Assembly (NCBI GenBank): GCA_050084515.1
Contig: CM114274.1
Coordinates: forward strand, 620,001 to 684,000
Origin: Blasia pusilla
Taxonomy: Eukaryota > Marchantiophyta > Marchantiopsida > Blasiales
Length of the DNA: 64,000 nt
Direction of reading: 5' to 3'
Shown: piece after piece, positions 9,936-21,199 of the stretch
How positions within the stretch are numbered: the stretch's first letter is position 1
Layout of the letters: each line of letters begins with the position of its first letter
Translations under genes and position numbers: made by a program
Notes under the pieces: generated by a model
Seen by the model: the letters and a program-made list of their open reading frames with translations, nothing else
What the model was told of the DNA's origin: nothing
The model's database searches: none

Positions 9936-10286
9936 CTATCGGTAATTTTCCCCACGCACTGCATTCTCACACCGACGAGGTACGAAGACCATCCGTTGGG
10001 CAGCTTTTAGTCGAACAGAATCGGCCGTCTGCTCCTGTAGATCTCGCTTCTTCTTCGCTTGATCTCGTTTGTTCCCCTCTACTTCTTCGTCAAGCTCTGC
10101 CTGAGGGAGGACGCAAACCTTGAACATGGTCTTGAATCCTGGGTTTTTGGTTGGTTTGTCCCGGATGTCGTCGAGCCAAACCTCGAAATCTCCAGATCTT
10201 TCAAGGTTTGCTTCATCCGGGATGGGCTCTAATCTTCTGAACTCCGCTTGCAGACCGTCCAACACGGACTTCCCGATAACCCGCAA
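9936..10286 (-). CDS. Hypothetical ORF of the MULE-1 minus-strand cluster
   Basis: The 116-residue frame has the segment LERSGDFEVWLDDIRDKPTK and a Lys/Glu-rich helix (EVEGNKRDQAKKKRDLQEQ) likely to form a coiled coil. No family is recognised. It sits between two other minus-strand frames with short gaps, as expected for exons of a single gene. Confidence 0.35.
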   Translation of the reverse strand: MRVIGKSVLDGLQAEFRRLEPIPDEANLERSGDFEVWLDDIRDKPTKNPGFKTMFKVCVLPQAELDEEVEGNKRDQAKKKRDLQEQTADSVRLKAAQRMVFVPRRCENAVRGENYR

Positions 10287-10367
10287 CGTGTCCCAGAACG
10301 ACCATTCGCGTAGTCAGTGGGAGATCACTGGATCGGACACACCCGAAGGATGGTGTGCCGCCCTCTT

Positions 10368-10929
10368 CTAGGCCTTTGTGCCCTCGAGACTGATTTTCAT
10401 CAGTCGGATCCTCCTAAACTCGCTTATGCCGGACAACGCAAACCAATGCACGCGATCCAGGGACACTTTCTCCCCAATCCGACCATGCGGATCTTCATCC
10501 CTTTTCTGCTGGCGCTTGATAATCGCCTTCAGCTCCTTGTAGAACTCCGGACCAAGTTGGGGGTTGAGAATGCTGATGTATCGCTGCATCTTGCTCGCCG
10601 TGTATTTCGTTCTTTGCAGAATCTGCGGCTTGGATGAATTTCGCGCTCAGGCGCAGATACCTTCTCCCTCCGCTCGGCTCGGTCTGGCGCTTTTCTTGCG
10701 GCTTTGTATCTTCGACCGGCAAAGGATGTTCTGGTGCATCTTGGGAAATAAACTTATTTGCCCAAGTTTTCTTTTTAATCTGAGCACCCTTTGCAAGCAT
10801 CTGATTGACAAGGGCATTGCCCAAGAACCCCCTGTACTCTCCCGGGTGCGTCATAAGCACCTTCCTCACCCGATCGTAGTCCTGGATCCAGTGGTGGGTG
10901 ACATTCCCCTTCGATACAATCCTCCACAT
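10368..10929 (-). pseudogene. Hypothetical protein, frameshifted, 5' part of the MULE-1 minus cluster
   Basis: Two overlapping frames (10495-10929 and 10368-10589) join into one plausible protein across a frameshift near 10580. The first gives WIQDYDRVRKVLMTHPGEYRG and GNALVNQMLAKG; the second gives YISILNPQLGPEFYKELKAI and RVHWFALSGISEFRRIRL. These look like folded, conserved-type sequence, but I do not recognise the family. The 5' end abuts palindrome array P2 at 10936, so that array could be an intron or promoter of this gene. Confidence 0.35.
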
Positions 10930-10935
10930 CCAAAC

Positions 10936-11460
10936 TCAACCCGTCAGGAAATTACATGGGTTCCTGCAACCCGTCGGACTCCGACAGGTCGTCACAGCTC
11001 AAGGTCGGATTCTAGCAACGAGCTAAATGATGCAACCCGTCGGAGTCGGACGGATTGCATTCAGATTTGCTAATGCCTGGTTTCGACCCGTCGGATTCTG
11101 ACGGGTTGTGCAACTGAACATACTAATGTGAACATAGCAACCCGTCGGAGTCCGACAGGTTGCACAATTGAATGTAAACTTGCAATTTGACGCAAAATTT
11201 GGGGAACCAACTTCCGAATGCAACCCGTCGGACTCCGACGGGTTGATTTCGGCCAAAAATAGTTTCGAGGCAAGCAACCCGTCGGACTCCGACGGGTTGA
11301 TTTCGGCCAAAAATAGTTTCGAGGCAAGCAACCCGTCGGACTCCGACGGGTTGCTTGGAGTAGGTGGGTTTAAGGTTACAACACGTCGGGACCCGACGGG
11401 TCGCAGAGTCGTTCATGGGATGCCTCGGGCCTGCAACCCGTCTGGTTCTGACAGGTCGCT
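10936..11460. repeat. Palindromic repeat array P2 (about ten copies)
   Basis: Copies begin near 10936, 10969, 11035, 11085, 11140, 11221, 11275, 11329, 11386 and 11433. Three copies (11221, 11275, 11329) are perfect 12+1+12 palindromes spaced exactly 54 bp apart with nearly identical spacers, indicating recent tandem amplification. The 3' part of the array is homologous to the MULE-3 intron array at 57030-57235, including the variant ACGTCGGGACCCGACGGGT. It ends about 55 bp before the splice acceptor of MULE-1 exon 2. Confidence 0.92.
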
Positions 11461-11516
11461 TATTTCTTTGACTCATGAGTTATTTTCGTTCCCTTCTAAC
11501 ATTGCCGTCGTTGCAG

Positions 11517-13100
11517 GGATTGAACGTTCATGAAAATTCCCTCTGCCCCAACACAAGTGGAGCAGAAAGTGTTCATTCCTCTTGGAGGTCGTCACAAGCA
11601 TGCCAACGAATTTCACTTGTGGAGGCATGCCAACAAGACCATGCAAGAGCAATGCTACAGTCTGCAGCATCCCCTATCTTTCTCACAAAAGGCATAACAA
11701 AAGGAAAAGGGTCGTCGATCTACGAGCTCTATGTCGTATTGTGAGATCGGTGATGAAAAATTGTATGTCGAAGCCTTCAACCGGTCGTATTTGGAACTCC
11801 ACTCGAGCAAGACGTACACATTGGTGGGGATACTCGTGGGCGGGTTTCAAGACGTCCCATCTGAGATGGTGGTAGAGTAGTCCGAGCGAGACTCGTGGAG
11901 ACCAGATAAGTATCTTGACTTGAGCGGTGAAGAGGCGAGATCGAGGAACGAATCCGGTGATTGATTTGGATGAGGAAATTACGCCGCCCAGGTATTCGGG
12001 GACCCCAGACCGTCCCAAATCCGTGATGGAGTTACTTCTCCAAAATCGTGAATGTTTTATTTGAAAAGCCCTCCGTTCTTTGGAAGTTCGCAACATCCCA
12101 CACCTTTGGGGTGGTTCAACAATATGGGATTCGGTAATGGAGGTCGATTGCAACCTAAAACGGTGGCATATATCTCGGAGCAACCGAACATGGACCTACT
12201 GCAGGCGGGATATGATGGCATTAGGAGAGCATGCGGCACTTTCCTAAATAAGAATGTACAAGGATTTGGATGACCCTTTGCCTGGGTTTTGGGGACTCAA
12301 AACCTTTGATCGTTTCACGAGGACCGGGGATCAATTGAAGTACTTCTTCTACCCAAATGAATCTTGCGCTTTCCGGAAGTCTTATCCGGTGTCATTGGAG
12401 CTCGGGAATACCCCACGATTTGGCCCATCGCCGCAGGTGTACTGAATCGCACTCAAGACGGAAGTGGATAATCTTACAAGTGCGGTTTCAGATTTCGTCA
12501 GAGCGGGGAAGTTCGAGCATGTTCGCATTCTGAGAGACCTTCACATTTCATATTCAACCCAAGATTGATGTCAACATGTACCCGGAGAAGGTGGATGATC
12601 TCAATCCATTATTTCTGTTTGAGTCTAGAAATGGGTGAAGAGAAAGCAGAATCGACGCCAACGGTGGAGAGAGCAAAGCGAATTGCATCGCTTGGGAGGC
12701 AAAAATGGAGATCATCGCCACGAAAGATGTCTTGAGTGGCAATGGAATAGGAAGGATGTATTGGGTGGGAACAACATGTAAATTCAAGTGTCACGAGGGG
12801 ATGTATGTGATGCACATCTGTTGCTTTCCCACATGTTCATGTGATGACTTTGTCCAAAGAGAGACAAGTGGCAAAAGGTATTTCCCTTGTAAGCACATGT
12901 ACTATGTGTTCTTTGGTAGTTTTAAGAGAGTCGGAGGTAGGAGTAGGAATCCACCAACCACCTGTCCCTCAAAGAAGTTCAAGTATTTTAAGCAAACCAC
13001 TTTGAGGATGCAAAATGAGGTTTTAGATTGTACTTTTTTTTTTTTTCTCAACCTTCACTTTGAGCTTGAACTCTATTCAGCCCGGGCAAATGATGATTTT
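11517..13100 (+). pseudogene. MULE-1 transposase, 3' exons with SWIM finger
   Basis: The splice acceptor GCCGTCGTTGCAG at 11504-11516 is conserved in all three MULE copies. The following exon reads HENSLCPNTSGAESVHSSW, the TxxxESxHxxW/K motif that in MULE transposases lies after the catalytic core. Further on (12740-12920) is CSCDDFVQRETSG…YFPCKHMYYVFF, a SWIM zinc finger (CxC…CxH) typical of MULE and FAR1-type proteins. Several frameshifts break the reading frame between 11740 and 12700. The catalytic first exon is absent in this copy, so it cannot encode an active transposase. Confidence 0.8.
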
Positions 13101-13426
13101 TTCCAGACCTTGGATGGAAAAAGTGATTGGTTCCACACTTATGATTCCACTTGATTTTTCAGTTTTCTAAATTTTGTGCAATTTGCAACTCGTTGGACTC
13201 GGAAGGGTTGCCAAAATATGGAAGAAAAAAAAACTGGGACTGCTTAATATATGAACAAAAAGTGCAAAAAATTCAAACAAAATTTTCCTCTCTTCAACCC
13301 AACGGAAACTCTCTTAAAAAAAAGTATCTATTTCCGTTGACCCTAGTTTCCTCTCTCCTCTCTCCTCTCTCCTCTCTCCTCTCTTCCTCTCTCCTCTCTT
13401 CCTCTCTTCCTCTTACCGCACCCCCT
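13101..13426. repeat. MULE-1 3' flank and right terminal inverted repeat
   Basis: Contains a single palindromic-repeat relic at 13186-13212 and then the pyrimidine-rich terminus from 13355, made of TCTCC and TTCCTC units ending CTCTTACCGC. The same arrangement occurs inverted at 43743-44100 in MULE-2, including a homologous relic at 43961-43985. Confidence 0.75.
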
Positions 13427-13429
13427 TGT

Positions 13430-13880
13430 CTTGCTCAGCTGCCCTCTACGCCTCAAACTACAATTCCAGTTCCGTAAGGAAATCCTTCACTTTCCGCGAG
13501 CGCCCCACCCCAGTGAATGGCGTGGGCAGGTTTGTCTTGCAGAGCTTTTTGCCCGCACCCGAAGTTCGGTTGGCCTCTAACTCTGCAATCCGCTTGCTTT
13601 GTTGGGACATTTGCTCCACCAACACCATCAACAAGTCCAACGTCTGGCTTGACTCGGTCGGTTCCCCTGAATTTGGGCCCGATGGCCCCGTGGAAGGATT
13701 CGCCTCTGGAACGTCCTCACGTCTGGCCTTCAACTCTTTGGGAGTCTCCGTCTCCTCCATAGCATCACAGTCCAGCATTGGTTCCTCTCTTCATTCACGT
13801 CGCTTGATTCGGCGCTTCTTGGGTAGTTCTCCCTCAATCGCCATTTACAAGCCAACTCACTCAGATCTCCTCCTCGTTTC
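13430..13880 (-). pseudogene. Gypsy A gag N-terminal fragment
   Basis: The minus-strand frame has an acidic, Pro-rich start (about 13778), a short coiled segment (LLMVLVEQMSQQSKRIAELE) and the block KKLCKTNLPTPF, then GRSRKVKDFLTELEL. The gag end of gypsy C at 63900-64000 has the same block, which identifies it. It is cut at about 13427 by the MULE-1 terminus, and the continuation is at 6075 and below. Confidence 0.8.
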
Positions 13881-13979
13881 TTGCGTCCCTCCTTGAGCGT
13901 CTGAGTCTAGCCGCTACCTTGAGTTTTCCCAAGCGTTCGGTTGATCCCACGACCCCAAGTTCTTGCTCACCAAGGATTA

Positions 13980-13991
13980 GCTCTGATACCA
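13980..13991 (-). promoter_or_regulatory. Gypsy A primer binding site (initiator Met tRNA)
   Basis: The reverse complement reads TGGTATCAGAGC, the standard plant gypsy and copia primer binding site complementary to the 3' end of initiator methionine tRNA. It lies two bases inside the LTR end at 13994, which fixes the LTR boundary and the minus-strand orientation. Confidence 0.93.
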
Positions 13992-13993
13992 CT

Positions 13994-14948
13994 TGTCGCG
14001 CCCCTCCTCTCCTTGAACGTCAATCTTTATTGTTGCGGAAGCGTACGTTTAATAAGACACAATCTCATCGTTGATGTGCACCCAAACATGCACTCTTGTT
14101 AGTCGGGTCTGGGCCAACCAGCGTTCCAACCCACCGAGTTCTCAACTCGGCGTCTCATCAAGCTCAACCTCCCTTACTTCCTAGTTTCCAAAACATGGCA
14201 AGTCCTTCAAGACTTGGAACAGACTTCCTGATTAGTCCAGGAACCTAAAACGGCACTGGCGCGCCTAGCGATCCCAACTGTTCAACGGACCTCGTGTGAG
14301 TTCCAAACCAAGACCCAAGTAATTGAGTCGTGGGATGAAATCCAAGAGGGATGCCTAAAATCTCCTCCATAGACTTGGTTCACGTTTTCCAACCCAACCC
14401 CAACCTCTCGATCCGTTCCAAGCACTCTCGGAGACCTTCCCCCCTTACTAGTACTTCTGGGATTCTCCAATAACCCCCCTTTCGAAAAGGAGGGTTGGGC
14501 CCCTCGTTGTGGCCCTCAACCCGACTCTACTTACAGTTGTTTCCGGGTTGTTTCTCAACCGCTACTTATGCGTTTGCAGAGATCTTTAGTGCGTTTGAAC
14601 CGTCTTGCCATAAGTCTTCCAACGCACCCTTGTTTGATCCAAACGCATCTTGGTGCTAAAAGTTATGGCCACAAATACAATCGGAAACTCTCAAACGCTA
14701 GTGGCGTTCCAAATCCGGATTCTTCCTTTGGAAACCCACTTCCTAGACTCAACTCCTTTCAAGTTTTGTTCCGCGTTTGGTCCAGGTTTCTCAGTCGCTA
14801 CCATAACATTTGAAACGTGAAGCCTCGCTTGCGTCTCGTCTCTTGTCTCTTCTTCGAGACCACTCCAACGCGCAAACCATCTTAGCGTGAGCTCGCTAAT
14901 GTTTAGATGTTCCGCTTTGGCACTCGTTTGGTCATGAGGGTCGCAACA
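13994..14948 (-). mobile_element. Gypsy A 5' LTR
   Basis: On the minus strand the LTR starts TGTTGCGACCCTCATGACC and ends GAGGGGCGCGACA, next to the primer binding site. It is about 955 bp and aligns along its length with the gypsy B LTR (51643-52673) and the gypsy C LTR (58029-59061). These LTRs share the blocks GAACGT(C/T)AATCTT and AAACGCATAAG. Confidence 0.92.
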
Positions 14949-15042
14949 GTTTGGGTGGAGGTTGGCTATGAGAGTGTGTCCTATTGAACGTATGCTTCCG
15001 CAACACTAAGATTGACGTTCAAGGAGAGTAGGCGCACGACAA
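14949..15042 (+). mobile_element. Inverted LTR 3'-end fragment abutting the gypsy A LTR
   Basis: This 94-bp segment reads …CCGCAACACTAAGATTGACGTTCAAGGAGAGTAGGCGCACGACA, the 3' terminus of the same LTR family in the opposite orientation. It begins exactly at the outer end of the gypsy A LTR. This suggests gypsy A inserted into an older LTR of its own family, or that an inversion joined the two. Confidence 0.8.
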
Positions 15043-17400
15043 TAGGGATCGACTAACCAAGCGGTACAAAACCTCTCTAATAGCCAAAGGGTAGACACCT
15101 GAAGGAGGCTTATCCATAGCCAATAAACAACACGCCCTTAAGAGCCTAGAGATAGAGAACGGGAGACAAAATGCCGCAATTTGTGCACACACCTTATATA
15201 AAACAATCGTGGATATGCTAAAAAACCATCCATGATAGCCCGCTTGCTGATAAGCGAGGAGTATGAAGAAAATCCCTTCTGAAAACCTCTAAGTCAAGAT
15301 CTGTTGTATAGTCTTCTACAACGGGGTGGTGCGTCACCACTTAAAGGACGGTGAAGAGCTCCTAAGAGAGCCATTTTGTCCGCACTTGGAATTGTCGGAG
15401 AGAGAGGATCCAATGCTCGAGCCGCAATTGAAAACTCACCAACTTGCCCCAAAAGTAGACTTCATCGAAGGCGTTGTTTTATTGAAGGCCTCCCATGATT
15501 AGCATGTTGAGTGGGATGAGTTGCAGCTAAGGGCTTTGCTTGAAGTAAATGCTCATTTTGAAGATTCTCCCAATCCCTTGACATAAAGCGTTGAATACAT
15601 GTGGAGGTTTGATGATGACATGTCACACCATCCCTTGGAGGGAGGACTAAAACCCATTGTGGGAAGAGTAATAGGAGATACCAAGCATTTATATACGTGG
15701 GATCACGCGCTAACCTTTCTAATGGGAAAAGCAATGCTTGTTGGCTAATGGGACAAAGAGCAACAGGAATGCGTGTAGATGCTAGGACGAGGGAGACCTG
15801 GAAGGAAAGAGCGAAGGAGATCAATTTGGTTGAACCAGGTCCAAGCATTTGTTGTGGGGAGTGCAATAGGAGGTGGTATCGGGTTAGGGATTGAAGGCCC
15901 ATGTATGGACCGACACTAGTGCTGATGTCTTTTGATCCCATTAAGAGCAAAGTCCTTCCTACAAGGTATGCGACGAACATTTGTCACAAATGTAGAAGTA
16001 GAACGGTTACAAGGAGAGGAGGTGGGAGATACATGAGGTGGTGATGGACCACGATGAGGGGTAAGTAGGTTGGGGAAGGAGGAGGGAGGAAGAGGGGAGA
16101 TAAGGGTAGAATAGATGGGAGTTGGAAGCAAGGGCAAAAATAAGATATGTGAGGATGGCAAAGTATTAGGATTCAGTAATAATAGATCGAGATTAGGCTC
16201 AATAGGAAGAGACGAAGAGGGGAGAAGAGGAGAATATGGAAGAAATGTAGCGAGTGTAATGGGTGTATTAGAATTTGGAGGAAAATGGTGAGATCTACGA
16301 TGAGGAGGGAACCAAGGGGAGAGGTTACGATATTAGTATTTGGAGGAAAATGGTGGGATCTACGATGAGGAGGGGAACCAAGGGGAGAGGTTACGGTATT
16401 TGTATTTGGAGGAAAATGGTGAGATCTACGATGAGGAGGGGAACCAAGGGGAGAGGTTACGGTTGTAGGAGGGCGCGTAAAACCAGAGAAGTGAGTAGAT
16501 GGATAATCCAAATCCATCTCTGATACCATAGAAGCAAAGGTAGGCAAGTTATCGAAGACAAGAGAAGACATATGAAACGTGATTTTGAGGAAACACGAGG
16601 ATAACGGCCATAATAAAAGTAGTGGAATCCGTCCAAAATATATTTAGATGGAGAGAATAAGATTAAGCTACGACGAATTTATGATTGAAAGTTACTTTAA
16701 AAAACATAAAAAGAAATTGAAGAGGCAAAGTGACCTATATGGTATCGAAAGAAGTGGCTCAAGAATATGAATCTCTAATGTCCTTAAGGTAATAGCAAAT
16801 GTATGGAGGGGCAAAGCAGTAAGGTAAAGAGTTGAAAGAGCAAGGAAGACGTTTGAGAGGAATTGACCTAAAACAAACCCGTACAAAAAAATAGATGCCT
16901 ACGGAGAAGGAAGAAAAACTAGAAAACCTACTTGGTATGAAAAGAACGAGCTTGCCAAGACGATCGAATCAAACCAAATAGGCCCAAAAGTGATACTCTA
17001 GGAGAAAATTACGAAAGAAATTGGAAACACCAAAAAAGAGGATGTGAGGAGAAAATAAGCCACCAACGATGATTGTTGTGAGGGAATGAGGTCGTAATAT
17101 TGGGCCCAACATGTAAAAAAAGATCGAGAAAAGCAAGAGGCATCCCTTGAACCAATGGTAATCCAGAATCACACTATAAGAGGAACACTAAGTGTGAAAT
17201 TGCGTTTAAAAACCTATGTGCAAATTTAGAAGAAAAAGAGGACCAAAATCACGAGATCTTTGGAAAACTACATCTTAAATGAGAAAAAGAAAATTCAAAA
17301 ATTAAGTTTGGGAAGAAAACCCTAGATTGGAGCCCACTAGAGATAGGTACAAGCAAAATCCTAAAACGTCCCTTTTATCTCCTCTCCATAGTCCTATGTT
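15043..17400. other. Unassigned AT-rich region with a 66-bp tandem repeat
   Basis: Open frames on both strands (for example 15462-15980 - and 16173-16571 -) are Pro/Ser/Leu-rich and show no convincing domain. A degenerate retroelement origin is possible but not supported by any motif. The only clear structure is the short tandem repeat listed next. Confidence 0.4.
16277..16475. repeat. Three-unit tandem repeat, 65-66 bp
   Basis: The unit starting GGAGGAAAATGGTG recurs at 16277, 16342 and 16408, each followed by GATCTACGATGAGGAGG and CAAGGGGAGAGGTTACG. The units differ at only a few bases. On the minus strand the repeat reads as SPLGSPPHRRSHHFPPNTN units in an open frame, since 66 is a multiple of three. 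Confidence 0.9.
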
Positions 17401-20400
17401 CTATCCTTCCTCTATTCTATCCCCCTGATTTGTATCTCCAGGCGTCATGCGAAATTCTTGTCGCTAAAGAGATGGGAGTAAATAATAAGGTGGCAATCGG
17501 TGAGCGAACCGAGTGGTGTTGTTATTACAGTGGGGGAATCATACGTACAGTAGTTTGAAAGTGTGGAGTTTCGTAGGCCGGGACCCCACTCCGCTACTGC
17601 ACCAGCCAGGGACGCTTTACAGGTCGGCATTTCGGCTTTTATTTAATAGTTTCGATCCCTGGTCCATCATTCCAACGCCCCCTCCGTCCCTACAGAAAGG
17701 AAGTGACGGCGATAGCGCTATGGCTCTCGTCGGTCCTCCCACTAAAGTGTCCAAAAGACTCAGTGGCCTCTCAGCAAGTCCTCTTGGAGTCCCAATTCCC
17801 AGGCAGGCGTGTAGCTCTCGCCTGCGTCTTACTGTGAATTTCAACCTCGTCGAACTTGGGATCAAACATATTTAAAACAAAAATACTCACTACGTCCAGA
17901 AACCGAGTTACAGAATTTCACTCGGTTGATTTGTACGCTCACCATTAATAGGAAAAGCTGCTCGAGCGGGACTGGGCTCAGGACGTGCCCAAAAGTGAGG
18001 TTACTTGTATAAGTTTCCGATTGGCGCATTTAGCACCACCGAATTCGTATGCAAAACCGGTGAAAGCGCGAGAGTAGCTTTTTCACGGATCCAGCAATCC
18101 CGACATGAATCCGATCGGTTGTTTGTGAATCTGCAAACTACCTGACACTTCTCCTCCATAATCTAAGTAACGGTTTCCGCTGTGCTGCCGTCTTCATTCT
18201 TCCATCCAACCCAACAGTAAACTCTTATTTGGACGTCTACACTTCCCGAAAGCCGCTCTTAACACCGGAGGCGGGCTGGCGGACGCTACGTGGGAAAATT
18301 TGAGATCACGGAGATCGTGCAGGATCCGAAAACCGATCATCGGTGGCGGTATCAACGATCATGAATTCAAACCGCTTTCGCAGAAAACTGAACTACACCC
18401 ACCCGCGTCTTCTAGAGCGACAATAACGTCGCGTCCGGCCTTGTCCGACGGCTCGTGTACCACAATAACGTACGTAGTAGACGAGTTGGGTACGAGTTGC
18501 AGAGGATATAGTAGTGTGGGGCAGTGACTCAAAATTTAAAAAATTCTGGCGCAGTTCGGTGTACTCAGCTGTCTACTGTAGCGAGTCTAGCGAAGAGGCT
18601 TGCCGTCCGCGAAGTTAGGAAGGCGACAGCCGCTGCGTCACAGTCACGTGAAGAGTAAGGCCGCCGGGAAAGTTTGTCTGACAGGCCGTGGGTCCCAGGG
18701 AAATCTGAGCGGAGGATGCGTATGTCCGTAGGTTCCCCTCCAATATATCAACTTAGCCGGAAAGACTATTCGAATGCAAAAGCCTCACGGCCGGAGAGAT
18801 GACCTCGTTCTTTCGTCTGTTGTTGAGTGCGATCGGCAGGTATACAGTACAAAAGAAAACCAGAATAGGGATACGCCATCCATAGAAGAGGAGGACGAGG
18901 GGTACAAGAGGTAGCTGCCAGGTAGCCCAGGTGGTAACCGTAGAGTGGTAGACCAGAGCGAGAAGACGGAGATTCGGACACCAATGCAGCGGACATTTTA
19001 CTCACTGATTCCTTTTGCTTTCTCAAACTGTCTTGTCGCGTCTGTGACTGTCGGTGTGCATTGTGGGACTGCAAGGTATAAACTTGGGTGGAGTACGGGT
19101 GAGGAGGCGATAGTTACGAGAGTATGATTGTAGGTTGCAAGAAACGGCGATGGGTGATCTGGTGTTTATGCGTGCGGGGTAGTGAAGCACGGGGGAGAGG
19201 AGGGGGATTTTTCGGGGCGAGCTAACTGGGCTAACTAAGTGGGAGCGGGAGAACGAGGAGAAGAGTCGTGGTGGTCCCATGCTGCGTGTTGAGGGCGTCC
19301 AAGTTTGGAGTCTGTTGGTACTGTCGTTCACTGCTTTCCCCCACGGTAGGGGAATGCGCAGGCCTCGCGGCTTGAGGAGCAAAGAGACGGAAAACTAGTT
19401 GCGTAGGCCCCCGTGGCCCCACTTCACACGGTGAGAAATGAAAAGAAAGTGGAGGGGAGGGTCAAATACTGCAGTGCGAGCTGGAAACTGCGGAGGTGGA
19501 GTGTTGGTTCCATAACGCTTTGGGGCCCGTTTTACTCGCTAATAGTGGGCCTCGCACAGAGCTGACAGGCTTGTCCCCCGCCTTAGCCTTCGCGCATAGC
19601 TTCGCTTCGTTCCTTGGCATTGCGATTGCCACGTAATGTAGAGTTTTGCACGCTTCGACCTAGTCTGGAATCTTGAACCAATGTCTGAGAGCATTCCCTG
19701 CCTCTGAGAGCATTGTACACTTGACTATCTTCAAAGGCCGGGTCACACATGCATCGAAATCGCCATGAACTTCTTCTGTTAACATGAGTTTCTCCGGTGA
19801 GAACGTGAGGGAGGAAGCGAGAGAAGGATGGTACCTGTTGTAAGCACGCCGTCACTACCGTGGGGGACCACACTTTTTTTGTGCGGAGTTGGCGGATTAT
19901 GTCCTGCAGGATTTGCCTTAAGCGGGGTCATGATTATGCAGAGCGCAAGCAGGAAAATCACTTGACGGTCTCACTACGGAATCAATTGGCAGCTGTGAAC
20001 AAGTTCGGGGGCTTGACTTCGAGCTTGAGACAATGCAGAAGGGCTCTTGGGTGCGTTTTTAGGGTCACCTATCTCACCATGGGGGGTTTTCTAAAGATTT
20101 CAATTTGTCCACTTTCCTTATTCGCCCACATCACAGGATAGCCGTCCTGCTTGGTGACAGCTGTTGTTCTTGTGTACAGTCCAGTCTTGCGTACCTGTCC
20201 TTTTCGCAACCAAATATTCAAAATGAGGGTGAGTGGGGAAGCTAACACACTCTACTTCTTCAGCCAGATTCCATCTGTAGAAAATACCGCGACTACGATC
20301 ATGGGGAAGCGCATTCTCTCATGTAGGTGGCGTGCAGAAAAATTGTAGGACACTTCTTTTTTTAGTACTCAAATCGACGGCATTGGACATTTTCCCCTCG

Positions 20401-21199
20401 CATGAGCCTTTTCAGATCTTGAATCTCCATAGGGCGGACATTTGTTGGTTTATGGTACAGGGTCGTCTGTATGTTGGGCCAGTATACAGTCCCGCCAGTT
20501 CAAAATTCCGGTAGAAGACATGAGCGATATGGTTCGGGAGGGCTAGAGTTCTTAAGTGTCTATCGCCAACTTCAAGACTAACTCCGAGACGTCTTTAGTC
20601 GACCGCAACGAAGTTACCCCCGCTTTTATTTTTGTGTCACTCTGGATACCACAAATTTCATGGAGTGGTCTTTGGGGTCATCATCTCTTCCTGTTTCTCT
20701 TATAGGCTCCTGTCATGCACTCTGCACTCAGTATTGTTCCACATTTTTCTGTCAGTGGGCTACTAGAAGTGGTTGGTCACAGCGAGTTCAGGTCATCTCA
20801 CAATCCTTCAAATGGAATCCGAACACTGGAGTGTCGCAGGTAGGTATATGTAGCTCGTTGCCCTTTCATCACTGGCGGTTCTGATGACGGAGGTCGATAA
20901 TTAGCACGTATCTGACGAAACGAGTCTAGACTCCAGACATGTGGTGACTGCGTGCATAACGTTAGTAAAGCACGCAGCTGGATTCGGGAATCTTTGAGGT
21001 TCAAAGACGTGCCAGCTCTTGATGCACAGATGGACTTCTGCTTGTGCGTGCATCAGCTAGGAGGGAACAGGAGTGGTGGTTTTCTGTCTAGCAGCTGGTA
21101 CTGACTCTTTCTCTCGCCTGTTCTTGACGACAGAGACCCCACTTTGTCCATTTGTCGGAACATCTCCGGCCTTGCTGAAGGTCTCCTCGCAACAGCTCC
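17401..21199. other. Upstream region of the TRM-like gene, no gene seen
   Basis: About 3.8 kb of mixed composition without transposon homology to the rest of the window. It probably holds the promoter and untranslated leader of the gene starting at 21200. A good splice acceptor (TTCTTGACGACAG) ends at 21133, and possible donors occur upstream (for example CGCAG/GTAGGT near 20840), so a leader intron is likely. Open frames here are short and unsupported. Confidence 0.45.

Larger units (their letters stand above)
6076..13426 (+). mobile_element. MULE-1: composite Mutator-like element inserted in gypsy A
   Basis: The interval separates two parts of a minus-strand gypsy gag. It is bounded by GA-rich inverted ends: about 6077-6125 (AGTAAGAGAGGAGAGGAAG) and 13355-13426 (mirror TCCTCTCTCC…CTCTTACCGC). 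Inside are a tandemly duplicated noncoding block, a palindrome array, a minus-strand ORF cluster, a second palindrome array and the 3' exons of a MULE transposase with a SWIM finger. The catalytic first exon is missing. Gag sequence on the two flanks overlaps by roughly 20-30 bp instead of giving a clean 8-11 bp target duplication, so the simple insertion model is inferred, not proven. Confidence 0.7.

Noticed and set aside
11022-11533. ORFs with SDSDGL / NPSDSDGL repeats on both strands
   Set aside because: Chance translation of the palindrome array inside an intron.
15462-17172. Copia-type integrase/RT linker on the minus strand
   Set aside because: Only a Pro/Ser-rich composition suggests it. 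No RT, integrase or GAG-pre motif is readable in any frame.
17617-19382. Several 60-120-codon ORFs upstream of the TRM-like gene
   Set aside because: Overlapping frames on both strands, no domains, Ser/Pro/Arg-rich composition. More likely promoter and leader sequence.
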